Positions 1 to 9,771 of a stretch of 64,000 bases of DNA are shown here, piece after piece. The translations under genes and the position numbers were made by a program. Source of the DNA: Roridomyces roridus (lineage: Eukaryota > Basidiomycota > Agaricomycetes > Agaricales > Mycenaceae); contig JARKIF010000001.1 in assembly GCA_029378245.1 (NCBI GenBank), positions 1,178,001 through 1,242,000 on the forward strand, given 5' to 3'. The notes beneath the pieces are model-generated. The model did no database searches. It was not told the DNA's origin and worked only from the letters and a program-made list of their open reading frames with translations. Within the stretch, counting starts at the first letter, position 1. Every line of letters begins with the position of its first letter.

Positions 1-984
1 CTGCTAGCACGGGAGGCGCTGGAAACCGAAACCGAGCTGCGAGCACTGCTGGAAGAGTGGGGCACCGAAGTCGACGACGAGGCAGAACTGCTCGAACGCG
101 ATGCCGAGGCAGACGCAGAGCTGCTCGCACGGGAAGCAGATGAAGACGAAGCACGAACACTGCTGGCCGACGCCGAGTGAGAGTTGGAAGCAGAGCTGCT
201 AGCATGGGAGGCGCTAGACGCCGAAACCGAGCTGCGAACACTGCTGGAAGAGTGGGGCAGCCAAGTCGACGACGACGCAGAACTGCTCGAACGCGAAGCG
301 GAGCTGCTCAAATGCGAAGACGAGGACGAGGCACGAACACTACTGGCGGACGACGAACGAGGGACCGATGCAGAGCTGGAGCTTGCATGGGCCGACGCCG
401 AGGACGCGCGTGATGAGGTAGACGATGCAACTGTGGAACACCATGAGCCCCGGGTCGTGGATGAAAAAGGATAGCACTCACTCTGCATGCAGTCTACACC
501 AACCCCAGTACCGGCGGTATTTCCGCAACATTGTGCAAGAGTGCTTCCAGACGAACTAGTAGAGAGAAATCATTAGCGTCGAGAAAAAGGTTGAAAAGAA
601 TGGGACTCGCCATTTTCCATCTGCAGCAGCAACTACACAACCGGTACCGACATACTCGCCACAGGTACTCGAAGGTACACCGAGGCCATTGAGTATATTT
701 TTGCCAGCAGAGCTGCTGGTAGAATCGAAGCCCGAACAGCAGAACGTTTTCTTCGTTCCACAGGTGTAGGGCGTTGAAGAAGGCGTTAAACGCTTGACGG
801 CGCCTAATAAAATTGTCAGTCAACGTCCGAAGATATGAAGAAAGAACTTACCGGGAGTCCGGCGCCGGGGAGGGAGTGGAGGTAGGCCACGAGCCAACCG
901 ACGAGCGTTCGTGTCTTGAGGGAGAGCGTCGACGGCGACGAAGGTTGCGAGAGAGAGTGCAGAGAGTAGGATTGTGGTCTTCAT
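1..984 (-). CDS. Hydrophobin-type multi-module secreted protein, copy A (5' end only)
   Basis: Partial gene read leftwards from an ATG at 984 and running off the window start. Inferred exons are 984-852, 803-611, 555-482 and 430-1; the second intron has a GC donor. Exon 1 encodes a secretion signal (MKTTILLSALSLATFVAVDA) followed by a basic stretch ending in VKR, a possible Kex2 site. Exons 2-3 encode a cysteine module, C-x6-CC ... C ... C ... C-x8-CC-x11-C, which is the class I hydrophobin order plus one extra cysteine. Exon 4 is an open Ser/Ala-rich linker and stays in frame to the window edge. It is closely similar to the complete copy at 24060-30046. Role inferred: secreted, amphipathic surface or wall protein. 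The family assignment rests on cysteine spacing, because hydrophobin sequences are otherwise poorly conserved. Confidence 0.75.
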
Positions 985-1041
985 GATTTTGAGTCGTTAC
1001 AAACGTTGTTCGGTGATGCTGGATAGCAAAAATCTGCCCTG

Positions 1042-1049
1042 CTTTTATA
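1042..1049 (-). promoter_or_regulatory. TATA box of hydrophobin copy A
   Basis: TATAAAAG on the minus strand, about 60 bp upstream of the ATG at 984. The same box at the same distance precedes copy B (30104-30111), so it is conserved in the duplicated promoter. A consensus TATA this close to the start codon suggests a strongly or conditionally expressed gene; that is inference. Confidence 0.6.
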
Positions 1050-1219
1050 GCATCGCTGGAAAAGAGTCTGGACCGTTAAAGGAGAGAATAGGGGGCGGAT
1101 GTAGAGTGAGACATTGCGGAACGAGTTGGTTCCACGGAAGCAAGCGGAAGCAAATTTCCTGCTGCTTTTCGCGCGCATGGTGGACACGGGAATGAAGAGA
1201 AAAATCAGGGCTACCCGTC

Positions 1220-1244
1220 GACCAAAAAACCGTAATTTTTGGTC
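1220..1244. promoter_or_regulatory. Perfect inverted repeat in the duplicated promoter, left copy
   Basis: GACCAAAAA and TTTTTGGTC form a 9-bp inverted repeat around the 7-nt spacer ACCGTAA, about 235-260 bp upstream of the hydrophobin start. The arms and spacer are unchanged in the other promoter copy (30282-30306) although the flanks differ. Could be a dimeric factor site or the scar of a small element. Confidence 0.4.
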
Positions 1245-1526
1245 CAAGGGACGCCGAGATATGGCGAAAATGAGGGTCCAGGGCGGTGCAAGACATAGGA
1301 GAATTTGGTCTCAGCTACGGGCCCAGGCTCTCGGTGAGCTCGGATGGACCGCAGGGAGTCAGACGTGCCCCAATTCTCTTTGGATCTAGGCCTGGGTGAG
1401 GGAATTCGGGGGTGCGAGCGCGTTTGATGTGGTGGTTCGAGTTCAAAGCGGTCACATGGCATCAAGTCGAATACATACACACGAAGTTACAGCAACAAAG
1501 TCTATTTCATTGTCCAAAGCGTTCAC

Positions 1527-3392
1527 CTATCTCCCCACAACGGTAATCCCCACCCTCCCCACATTGAGCTCATCCAACCTCCTCAAATCCTCCGGATGTT
1601 TCGCACCGTCGAGCATAAAGAACGCCAAATTCAACGATCTCCCCGCAAAAGCCTGAGCATCCCCCATAAAAGCATCCCTCGGCTTCCACCTCGACTCGAC
1701 CATATCCGCAACCTTCCCATCCGTCGACGTCTGGCACCCCCAGAACTTGACAAAAGACAACTTGGGGCAAATCTCCTCCGTCCCGCGACCATAAGTCAAC
1801 AGGTCCAGCACCTCGTCATCCACAATCGTATGCTTCATCCTCCGATCATTCGCCAGTACAAGCCTCTCCAACGTCGGCGACGTATACCTCAGACAATCCA
1901 CCATATCCCCGGGAGTGATGTCCATATCCGTCAAGCTAAGCATCTCCAACTCGCATTTGCTTCTTGCAAGCAACGCCATAAACTCGGCGTGTGGCCACAC
2001 CGAGACGTGGTGCGGCACAATGTCGAATCTGCGTATCGAGATCTCTGTGAGGTTGGGCAACTCGAGCTGTGTGAACAGCCGCCCAAAGAGATCAGCCGTG
2101 ATGTCCAAGCTGCGCAGATTGTGGCGGAGGACCAGTATTTCTGGGGTAGCCGTCGACGACACCGGCGGTAAATTGGACGCTGACGACGCCAGGACGAAAA
2201 ACTGGCACGCTTCAAGGTTGACCCCCTCTCTCAATATATGCATGAAATCGTCGGAAATGAGCGGGCGCTCGAGGAAGAGGCGGGAGAGCTGCGGGAATGG
2301 CGCGTGGAATGTCTTGCCCAGATCAGTGTTGCTTATCCACGTGCAATCACGCAGACGGGGCGCGGAAAGCATGAGCGAGAGTTGGTCCCTCTCGTTGGGG
2401 CGCCAAAAGTCCCGCGCTAGATGCAGACTCTCGAGCATCTTGGGGGGCTCCGCGCATGGCAAGCTGGCAAACCCCGTGTCGATCCTCCAATCCATGTACT
2501 CGAGGCGGATGTTTTGCCATTGATTATAATGTGGAGCGTAGAGCTCAAGGACCGACGAGGAAGTGATCATACCGGCCTCATAGTAATCCTTGCGGATGGA
2601 TTCCGCAATCTGGAAGGATAAGAGGCATGAGCCAGAGCGCGCGATCCACTCTTCCACGAGAGGAAGCTGGGGAGTGCATGCCGTCGTCGACAACTTGACC
2701 GCGATGGATGTCCAGAGAGCTGGTGTGGCGAGGGCCACCGACCGCCAGTTGCTGCTGATTTGGGTTAGCAGCAGCGGGAATTGGTCGGCAGCAGGAGTGA
2801 TATAAGTGTCGGATGGGAGGCAATGCATGAATATTTCGCCCAGGACCTCTGGCGGGACGCGACGAATGGGAGAAAGAAGCGCGCGGTGCACCTCAAGGTC
2901 GTCGCGTGTCTCGTCGCGTTCCGTGAGAAGATGTTTGAGCACAGACCGGGCACCCTCGATTTCGGCGTCGAGGTGGTCGAGAAGACCAGTCTCGAGACCA
3001 GAGTCTGCGACGGCTTGGGCTCGATTCTGGATCATGTCGTCGAGGTTTCGTCGTGCCTCTGCGACCTGGTCTTCAATACGGATCATCTCCATTTCTTTGG
3101 TGACAATGACCTGCCGAATTTCACGAACTTCGGTTTCAGAGGGTGCGCTGTTGCTCTCAAGGAGTTTCGCCGCCTCGGAACGTTGGGTTCTCAGTTCCTT
3201 CAAAGCAGCTTGGGCTTTTGCGATTTCAGCGTCGAGACTGGAGACATTTAGCACCACCTCCTCGTCCGAGAGGCATGATTCTTACCTTGCCATTAGGAGC
3301 TGGTTCTGCCTCATCGTCTCTCTTGCTTCGTAGGCATCTTCCGCAGTCACTATAAGATTGACCATAAATCCACCAGGTACGGGGACGTTCAT
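1527..3392 (-). CDS. F-box protein with N-terminal coiled coil
   Basis: Two inferred exons, 3392-3286 and 3237-1527, with a 48-nt intron that has a GTAAGA donor and a GTGCTAAAT branch region; the join gives a 605-residue protein. Residues 35-130 are charged and heptad-like, predicted coiled coil. An F-box follows at about residues 150-175 (core LSPIRRVPPEVLGEIFMHCL), then a C-terminal part with weak leucine-rich character. F-box proteins bind Skp1 and present substrates to SCF ubiquitin ligases; the partner here cannot be told. This architecture is greatly expanded in Agaricomycetes. The gene ends about 540 bp upstream of the hydrophobin start on the same strand, and a truncated relic occupies the same place next to copy B. 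The start is chosen because the second exon has no usable in-frame ATG at its beginning; a GTG-repeat tract (3395-3418) lies just upstream of it. Confidence 0.85.
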
Positions 3393-3568
3393 CGTGTGGT
3401 GGTGGTGGTGGTGGTGGGTTGACTCTTGAGAAGCCCTTCCGAAAAGGGAACATTCCATTTCTCTTTCTCTTTCCTCCCATTCGCTCGATGATGCGGCGCT
3501 ATGCAGTCTATTTACCGAACCTCGTCGCCAGCGGCCTAGACTGATACATAATACAACCTTCTAGCTCA

Positions 3569-4030
3569 ATGTCCCTCTCCTCCCTCAAGGACTGGTCCAT
3601 CGACCACATCCGCGCCGTCTTTGAAGCCCCAACAGACGACCTCTCCCAGCAAGCCGTCGCAGAGACATTCTCTTCCTCACTCACAGGGCATCTGAATGGC
3701 AACGCGTTGGACTACACCACACTCTGCAGCCTTGTCAACACGATGCGTGCTAGTGCACCAAAAGGTCTCCTCGTTGAATGGACACGGGCGGAAGCAACAC
3801 CAGACGATGCGTCGAATCGGGTGGGTGCAATCTTGTGAGCTCCAAGCAGCACTTATCTGCCTCAGAATGGTGCGCTCGTTGGCGAGTATGTGATTAGGGG
3901 TATTTGTAGGGACGGAGTCGAGTTTGAGAGGCACAAGAAGGTCGAAGTGCGGATTACTTCAACTCTGGAGGAGTCGGATAGTAGGAGTATAGTACAGCTC
4001 GATATCGTTGCGTCCGACTTGAGAGTGTGA
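3569..4030 (+). CDS. Small conserved-looking protein, possibly NTF2-like
   Basis: Two exons, 3569-3820 and 3866-4030, separated by a 45-nt GT-AG intron, give 138 residues with no signal peptide or membrane segment. The layout is an N-terminal helical part (KDWSIDHIRAVFEA) followed by alternating strand-like segments with ...VGEYVIRGICRDGVEF and KKVEVRIT, which recalls the cone-shaped NTF2/SnoaL fold. That resemblance is weak and no active-site signature is visible. It diverges from the F-box gene with 176 bp between start codons and is followed 44 bp downstream by VTC1. The protein is cytosolic if no targeting signal was missed. Function not assigned. Confidence 0.65.
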
Positions 4031-4074
4031 AATGCAATTTGATTTTAGCCTGAAAAATTCTTTCGTCTTCCCTC

Positions 4075-4966
4075 ATGGCAACTCCTCGGACTGGAACAAA
4101 CGGCAGCGCCAAACTTCTCGCCACTCCCCGCCCCGACTCGCTCATTCGTCGGTCATGGCACGCAATGACGGACATGTTCTCCCCTTTCTCCTCCTCTGCC
4201 CTTGCCTCGCTACCAAGTGCTCAACGCCCTGCACGCTATACCCGTATCGACAATATCCCTGAAGTGGACGACACAGCTGGCGGTCAAGCCCAGAGTGGCC
4301 CACGGGACTACCTCTCCATCAACTCTGTGCCCTCTCAAGTCCGCATTCCCAAGAAAATCGCCACCCCCGTCCGTGTGGAGGCCAAGGTCTGGTTTGCCAA
4401 CGAACGTAGTGCGTCTCTGCCCTTCTTGCCTCAACTATAAAGTGTAACAAGCCGCAGCCTGGGTCGCCTGGCTTAACAATGCCGTCCTCATTGGCACTCT
4501 GGCGCTCGCGTTATTCAACGCGTCCAAAGACCAAATTGCTCGCAACTTTGCGTATCTGTACGCTCTCATCAGCGTCGGCATCGTCGTGCGTTCCATGCCA
4601 TGCTCTACCACCCCGGTTCTTGACTATGTACAGGTCTACGGCTACGTCCTATACCAACACCGTATCACACGCATACGAAAGCGCGATCCCATGCCTTTCG
4701 GTGCGTAATAGCGTCTTCTCCTTGATACCAGGCTCTAATCCGCGTCCCTCTAGACGTAATTATTGGCCCAATCGTAATAAGCTCCCTCCTCTTCGTCGCC
4801 ATTCTCGCGAATTTCCTCATTCGAGGTGCGTTTGACTTGCACACCATTACTCGTGATTCATGTCTTTTCAGTCCGCGAACTGCGAGAAAAGGAGATTCCA
4901 CTCCCAGAAATTCCAGGCGCGGAGGATCTGTATCGTTACTTGTTCGTCCAGTCGAGGGCGATATGA
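4075..4966 (+). CDS. VTC1: VTC1-like vacuolar transporter chaperone subunit (DUF202)
   Basis: Five exons (4075-4408, 4458-4585, 4634-4700, 4754-4825, 4872-4966) give 231 residues. All four introns use GTGCGT donors. The DUF202 signature is clear after splicing: VEAKVWFANERTWVAWLNNA, then three hydrophobic segments of about 20 residues each. VTC1 is the small membrane subunit of the fungal VTC complex, which makes polyphosphate and passes it into the vacuole. The N-terminal region of about 100 residues is Ser/Pro-rich and longer than in yeast Vtc1, whereas the large catalytic and SPX domains of Vtc2-4 are absent. An alternative is another DUF202 membrane protein; the KVWFANERT motif favours the VTC family. 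Confidence 0.85.
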
Positions 4967-5050
4967 CCTTGTATCTAACGTTGCTCCAATTCATTGATTT
5001 TCAAGTCCGCCTTGAGATGATAGCATAAGTTACAGATAGATACAACGTAT

Positions 5051-6001
5051 TTACACGCTCATTTTCATCGGTATACTCGGATGGCATTCATACCCCTCCA
5101 CGACGAAATCAGTATACTCGAACGCCTCGATATCCTCAATGCCCTCGCGAGCCCACCTGAGTGTCGGGAACGGCTTTGGCACACGCGTAAGCTGCACCTC
5201 GAGCGCGTCGACATGGTCGCGATACACATGCGCGTCACCGAGCTGAATAATGAGCTCGTGAGCCTGGGTTCCAGTGACCTGGGCGATCATATGTGTGAGG
5301 AGCGCGTAGGAGGCGATGTTGAATGGAATGCCGAGTCCTAGGTCTGCTGAACGTTGGTACATCAAGCAGGACAGTTTGGGCGCGTCTGTCGGGGAGGAGG
5401 CGGGAGGGAGGTGGACGTAGAATTGGCAGAGCATGTGGCATGGTGGGAGAGCCATTTGGGGGATGTCTGAGAAGGCGATTATTCGTGGAATTCGATAGAG
5501 GCTCATAAACGCACCGGCAGGATTCCACGCGCTCAAGATGATCCGTCTATCCGTGGGGTCCTCCTTAATCTTGCGGATACACTCACGCAGCTGGTCGACG
5601 CCCTGCCCCGTGTAATCTGCGTCACAATCCGTGTACGGGGCGCCAAAATGACGCCACTGAAAGCCATATACAGGGCCCAGATCACCCTCCCTGCGATGCC
5701 CCAGCCCGCGCTTGGTGAGGAACTCCTTTGAGCCGTTGCCGTCCCAGATCTTGACACCCTTGGCTGAGAGGAGTGCCGAGTCTGTCGCGCCGTGCACGAA
5801 CCAGAGCAATTCCTCGATGATGCCGCGTAGAAAAGTGCGTTTTGTCGTGAGGAGGGGGAGGGTATGGTCTGCGAGGGAGAAGCGAAGCGCTGGGGGAGCG
5901 AAAATGGAGAGTGTGCCTGTGCCAGTGCGGTCAGGGCGTGGTGCACCCGTGTCGAGGACGCGTCGGATGAGGTCCAGGTACTGTTGCTCTTCGTGGGCCA
6001 T
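5051..6001 (-). CDS. Thymidylate synthase
   Basis: Methylates dUMP to dTMP using methylene-tetrahydrofolate, the only de novo dTMP route. Exons 6001-5515 and 5466-5051 give 300 residues, the usual size for the family. The intron 5514-5467 is exactly 48 nt and has no stop, so an unspliced reading inserts 16 residues just before the active site. Splicing restores [20 protein letters not shown] with the nucleophilic Cys in PPCH. Other family motifs are [11 protein letters not shown] near the start, [31 protein letters not shown] and the C-terminal [18 protein letters not shown]. The ATG at 6001 ([12 protein letters not shown]) is preferred because the family begins close to that segment; an upstream in-frame ATG at 6055 would add 18 residues. 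It converges on VTC1 with 84 bp between the stops. Confidence 0.95.
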   Translation of the reverse strand: MAHEEQQYLDLIRRVLDTGAPRPDRTGTGTLSIFAPPALRFSLADHTLPLLTTKRTFLRGIIEELLWFVHGATDSALLSAKGVKIWDGNGSKEFLTKRGLGHRREGDLGPVYGFQWRHFGAPYTDCDADYTGQGVDQLRECIRKIKEDPTDRRIILSAWNPAGAFMSLYRIPRIIAFSDIPQMALPPCHMLCQFYVHLPPASSPTDAPKLSCLMYQRSADLGLGIPFNIASYALLTHMIAQVTGTQAHELIIQLGDAHVYRDHVDALEVQLTRVPKPFPTLRWAREGIEDIEAFEYTDFVVEGYECHPSIPMKMSV

Positions 6002-6585
6002 GAAAGTAAGACAGACGCGTTGTTGTCGATTGTTTAGTAGCTCATCATCATCCACCTCTCTCCCACTTTGCCATGAAACAGGGGGGGGGGTTCAATGGGT
6101 AGTTCCGTGTCCACTCGAATTGTCGACTGCCTCTCGAAATTTGCGCGCGTCCTTTCTGAAAAGAAACCGTCGCGAGGTGGTGTTCGGTTCTTTGTGGTCG
6201 GAGTCGTATTTTTGACAGTCCTTTCTTCGCCTGTACTCGATATTATTGCTTTACCATCTATTTGGGCAGCCTGGTCCGAACACTCAGTACTCCTCAACCC
6301 ATCCTCAACCCGACCTTTGTCTGGAATTCTTTACTTATCTCATAGCACCCGGCGCCAGGGTCTGGAAATGTGCCGTAAAAACCTTTGTGGGTCTCAGTGG
6401 TAACCCAGTTCAAATGCCGGCAGTTCTCCAATCCGCCGATTCCCTCCAAGAAGTTTCATCTGATGGGTTCATTTTCTAAAATGCTTCTCGACGAATCAGC
6501 AAGCATGGGTCCAAGGGGGTGGGTGTCCTGGGGGTCTCCATTGAAAACCAACCAGTCAACGTGAGAGTGGCCCATTTTTCTCTCC

Positions 6586-8548
6586 ATGCCCGCTCAAAGA
6601 TCGCGACACCGACAAGTCTCAATTCCCCCGTATTTCTCCATCGCAAGGACAACGGTCCAGGACCTCGGCGACGATTTCAACCAAGAGGTGCGTTTTATTC
6701 TCATTTCAGACCGACACGGACCAATTTTCCAACAGGAAGAGCAAGCACATCAAATCCAGCTGCGATTCACGAGACGAAGCACCAACAAAATGTTCAAGGG
6801 TAGCCAGAAACCAGTCTGGCCTCCTCGCTTGTAGGTTGACTCCATATCCTCGAGTGGCACTTTTCTCATTTTCCCTTCAGAGAAGCCGCCTTTCTACAAG
6901 GCCTGTTCCAGTACGCTAGGATGGAGGCCGAACGGCGCACAGACCTCCATCGCGAAGTCAATCGGAACGCCTTTATTAGCAACCACATCCTCGAAACGAC
7001 CAACGAAATACGAACCGCGAAACAAATCAGCAGCCGCATCCAACAACTCCGGAACAGTTGCGCACGCAACACAAAGGACACACGTCGTATGTTCTTGGTT
7101 TACACCACAATTAATTCTGTAGTTAATCCACTGCTAGTCCTCAATCTCATCGACCACGTTCCCCTTCGTATCCACGAAATCGAATTACTGGCGCTCGGAC
7201 CTCGACCCCTTCTGCGCGAAGGAGTCAAACCCGAGTTGAACATTCACCGTCCCACGCATACGCGCGTCGTCATCAGCGCATACAGCGCACACGCCCCGTC
7301 ACCCATTCCTGAGATTCCACTAGTCGACGCGTCGGAGCAACTCATCAGCCTGTGCACCGTTCCGGAATTTCAACCATACACTCACCTACGGTGTGGGATG
7401 GACCCCATGGTCGTTCTCATCTCGCCCTGGCCTCTAGGCCTGCTATCACGATTCGACATGTTCAGGGACGATAAACCGTACGTCAGCTTTGAAGCAGAGC
7501 TGGTACCGGTTGGGATGCACGACGGAGGACTCTACCGTTATACAACGTCCATTGCGGATGGCCACTGGGGCGTCGTTTCGCTTTATAGCCGGCGTCATAG
7601 CGGTGGTATGTTCAGAGTTCGCGTTCAAGCTTTTGTTGATGCTTTGCAGGCCGCATGGAATGCAAGATCGTGCAGCTCATCTACCATGAACGTCCCGGCT
7701 ACAACCTCGGCTACCCCATTGCAGAAGTCGAATACGTCTTTGAGCACGGATACTTGAACCCCGCCCCGCCAATGAAGAGCGAACCGAGGCCGAGTCGTCC
7801 ATGCAAGAGTCTGGCACCGGTGGTAAGTGATTCAACGAACACATCATGCCTCTTGAGAATTAATGTTATTAGCCCGAGCCTGCTTTGGAGCAATTTCAAT
7901 ACGAACCGTGTCCCCCGCCACCCCCGCCGCGTCCAAAGCCAGCCTCTATCTTGAAGAAATCAGCCTTCTTCCCTGGAACGCCGACGCCAACGCCATCGCC
8001 ACAGTTGGAGCCGGAGCCAGAAATCGTGCCCATCGTGTTCACTTTTATCGAGGTGAGGATCGACGCTCGACAGTAGAGTTGTTGACTGACGAGAGTCGGC
8101 GCAGGAAAAGTTTGATTCGCGTGGCAACAAAGCGAAATCGAACCGGGAGCCCGTTGCAGACAAGTATGAAGAGCAAGAGTCAATTCGGAGCAACACGTTT
8201 TATTCGAAATCCGGTATGGTCAAATCGGTGCGTTTGTTATTCGAGTCAGAATAATTTATTGACTGATTCTTCATAGAGTTTGCTGCCTGCACGATTCTCT
8301 TCTATCCAGGATGAGATGCGCCATATCGTGAGTCAATTCGTCTTGCCGAGTTTGTTGGCGTGTTTATCTTGCGGTGTAGAACGTGTACGACGTGTACGAT
8401 GAACATGGATTTTACAAACTGCAGGTGCGTCACGTTTACCAAGTCGCACAACAACTCACACAATCTTCAGACATACGACCCTTCAGCATACATCTACAAT
8501 TGCTACACTGGTGAAAGCCTCGGCCATTATCCTGCCCCGCACTACTAG
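6586..8548 (+). CDS. TEA/ATTS-domain transcription factor
   Basis: Multi-exon gene. The N-terminal part spans about 6586-6832 and carries a probable 48-nt in-frame intron. Later exons are recoverable through 8548 by canonical splice sites. The TEA DNA-binding domain is assembled across the first splice junctions: KPVWPPRLEAAFLQGLFQYA, then RNAFISNHILETTNEIRTAK and QISSRIQQLRNSCA. These match the three helices of the TEA fold in fungal AbaA/Tec1 and animal TEAD proteins. The C-terminal half has a Pro-rich stretch (EPCPPPPPPRPKPASILKK). TEA factors bind CATTCC/T-type sites; in fungi they control conidiation or filamentation, but the targets here are unknown. The stop overlaps the convergent TAN1 stop. 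The start at 6586 is the first ATG in frame with the domain and is uncertain. Confidence 0.85.
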
Positions 8549-9771
8549 TCCATCCGACTCGGCGTCTCGTCGCTACTGCCCGACTTGTTATGTTTATTCG
8601 CTATTTCCACCGAATTGAATCTTTGCAGCTTGTTGTAATCCTGAACGACGGAAACACCGCAAACGGCCTTCAAAGCATCAACCGACGAGCATCAATGGCG
8701 TACAAGATAAAACGCACCTTGAAGACCTCGACAATGATGACCAGCTCTGGGTCCTTCAAATCCACGCTGTGCCCCGGCGGAATCGTCTGGGCGATCGCCT
8801 CGATGAGCGTCATCCGAGTTATCGTCGTATGATTTCGTATCCGCATCTCGATTTTGTACTATCAAGGCGCCGTCAACACGAGGCAAGCGCAACATTGACA
8901 ACACCGTACCTTGAATTTTTTCTCGGACGATTCGCCGAATATTGGTTCGAACAACTTGCGGCAGACGGCCTGGATTTCGGGGATGTTGGTAACGCAAGAC
9001 GCCGACACGGGGCTGAAGCGGAGGGAATGTCTGCGCCGGATGAGGTTCCAGAACGCACGTACACATAACTGCCGACTCCCTCACCTTGTATGCGTTATCC
9101 CGGTCTCTTGCACGCGACGCAGGTGTGTTGCAACGAGTTGAACGGGGTCGATCGGCGGCTTACACGAGATGAAGACCACTAGATTCCATTGAGCAATATT
9201 CACCTCAAAGAAAAAATGGCGTACGACAAGCCGTATTCGTCTGGCAGTTCGCTGACTCTCGTTTAGCATCGTCAAAGCAAGCATACGGGCAACATGACCT
9301 ACCGAATCGTTGTTCGTGTTTAGGTTTCTTCATCGCGGACAGTTCGCTCGCGATCTGGGCCTCGATGCTCAATTCCTCTTCAGGTTCCGAGTCCGAGTCG
9401 TCCCCCTCCTTGGTCTCTGGCCATAATTCCGAACCCAGCTACGAAATAATCAAGATCCATCGAAGAGCAACCTACCCTCCAGACTTACAGTATTGAATAA
9501 CTCGTACAGCTCCCCGACGGCATGTTTCTCCTTGCCCTTGATACCTGTAAATATATTGAGGATATTGGGGATGCCCGAGACTGTCCGGAAATTCGTACAA
9601 GTCACCCAGATGCCAGGGCCGTCGATGTTTCGTTTGCCATGAATAGCGGTGCCGTCCTAACGGAGGGACTCAGAGACGAGTCGGAAATACACAAAGATGA
9701 CTTGCAGGACGATACTTTTTCTTGCGGCGGTCGGAGCCGCCTTGGGACGTGCTCGGCCGTTTGGACGACAT
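8545..9771 (-). CDS. TAN1: THUMP-domain tRNA acetyltransferase cofactor TAN1
   Basis: TAN1 binds tRNA through its THUMP domain and helps the Kre33/NAT10 acetyltransferase make N4-acetylcytidine at position 12 of Ser and Leu tRNAs. At least eight short exons join into a continuous frame starting MSSKRPSTSQGGSDRRKKKY at 9771. After splicing the following are visible: NIDGPGIWVTCIKGKEKHAV, an acidic segment (EGDDSDSEPEEELSIE), FISCKPPIDPVQLVATHLRR, and the THUMP strand/helix region with KIEMRIRNHTTITRMTLIEA followed by VDLKDPELVIIVEVFKAVCG and VSVVQDYNKLQRFN. The first intron has a GC donor (GCAAGT). The protein is about 290 residues, the family size. The stop codon (complement of 8545-8547) sits inside the CTAG that also ends the TEA-domain gene. 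Confidence 0.9.

Larger units (their letters stand above)
985..1526. repeat. Duplicated promoter block, left copy
   Basis: The stretch between the hydrophobin start and the F-box stop matches 30047-30581 base for base over long runs with scattered differences. It contains the TATA box and a conserved inverted repeat. It is one arm of a dispersed direct duplication that also includes the start of the hydrophobin gene and the end of the F-box gene. Confidence 0.85.

Noticed and set aside
6095..6403. Open frame with a hydrophobic segment upstream of the TEA-domain gene
   Set aside because: No domain, and it overlaps the probable promoters of thymidylate synthase and the TEA-domain gene; length is within chance expectation.
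6380..6450. tRNA-like fragment ('ctcagtggtaac' and 'gttcaaatgcc')
   Set aside because: Looks faintly like A and B box spacing, but I could not form an acceptor stem or anticodon arm.
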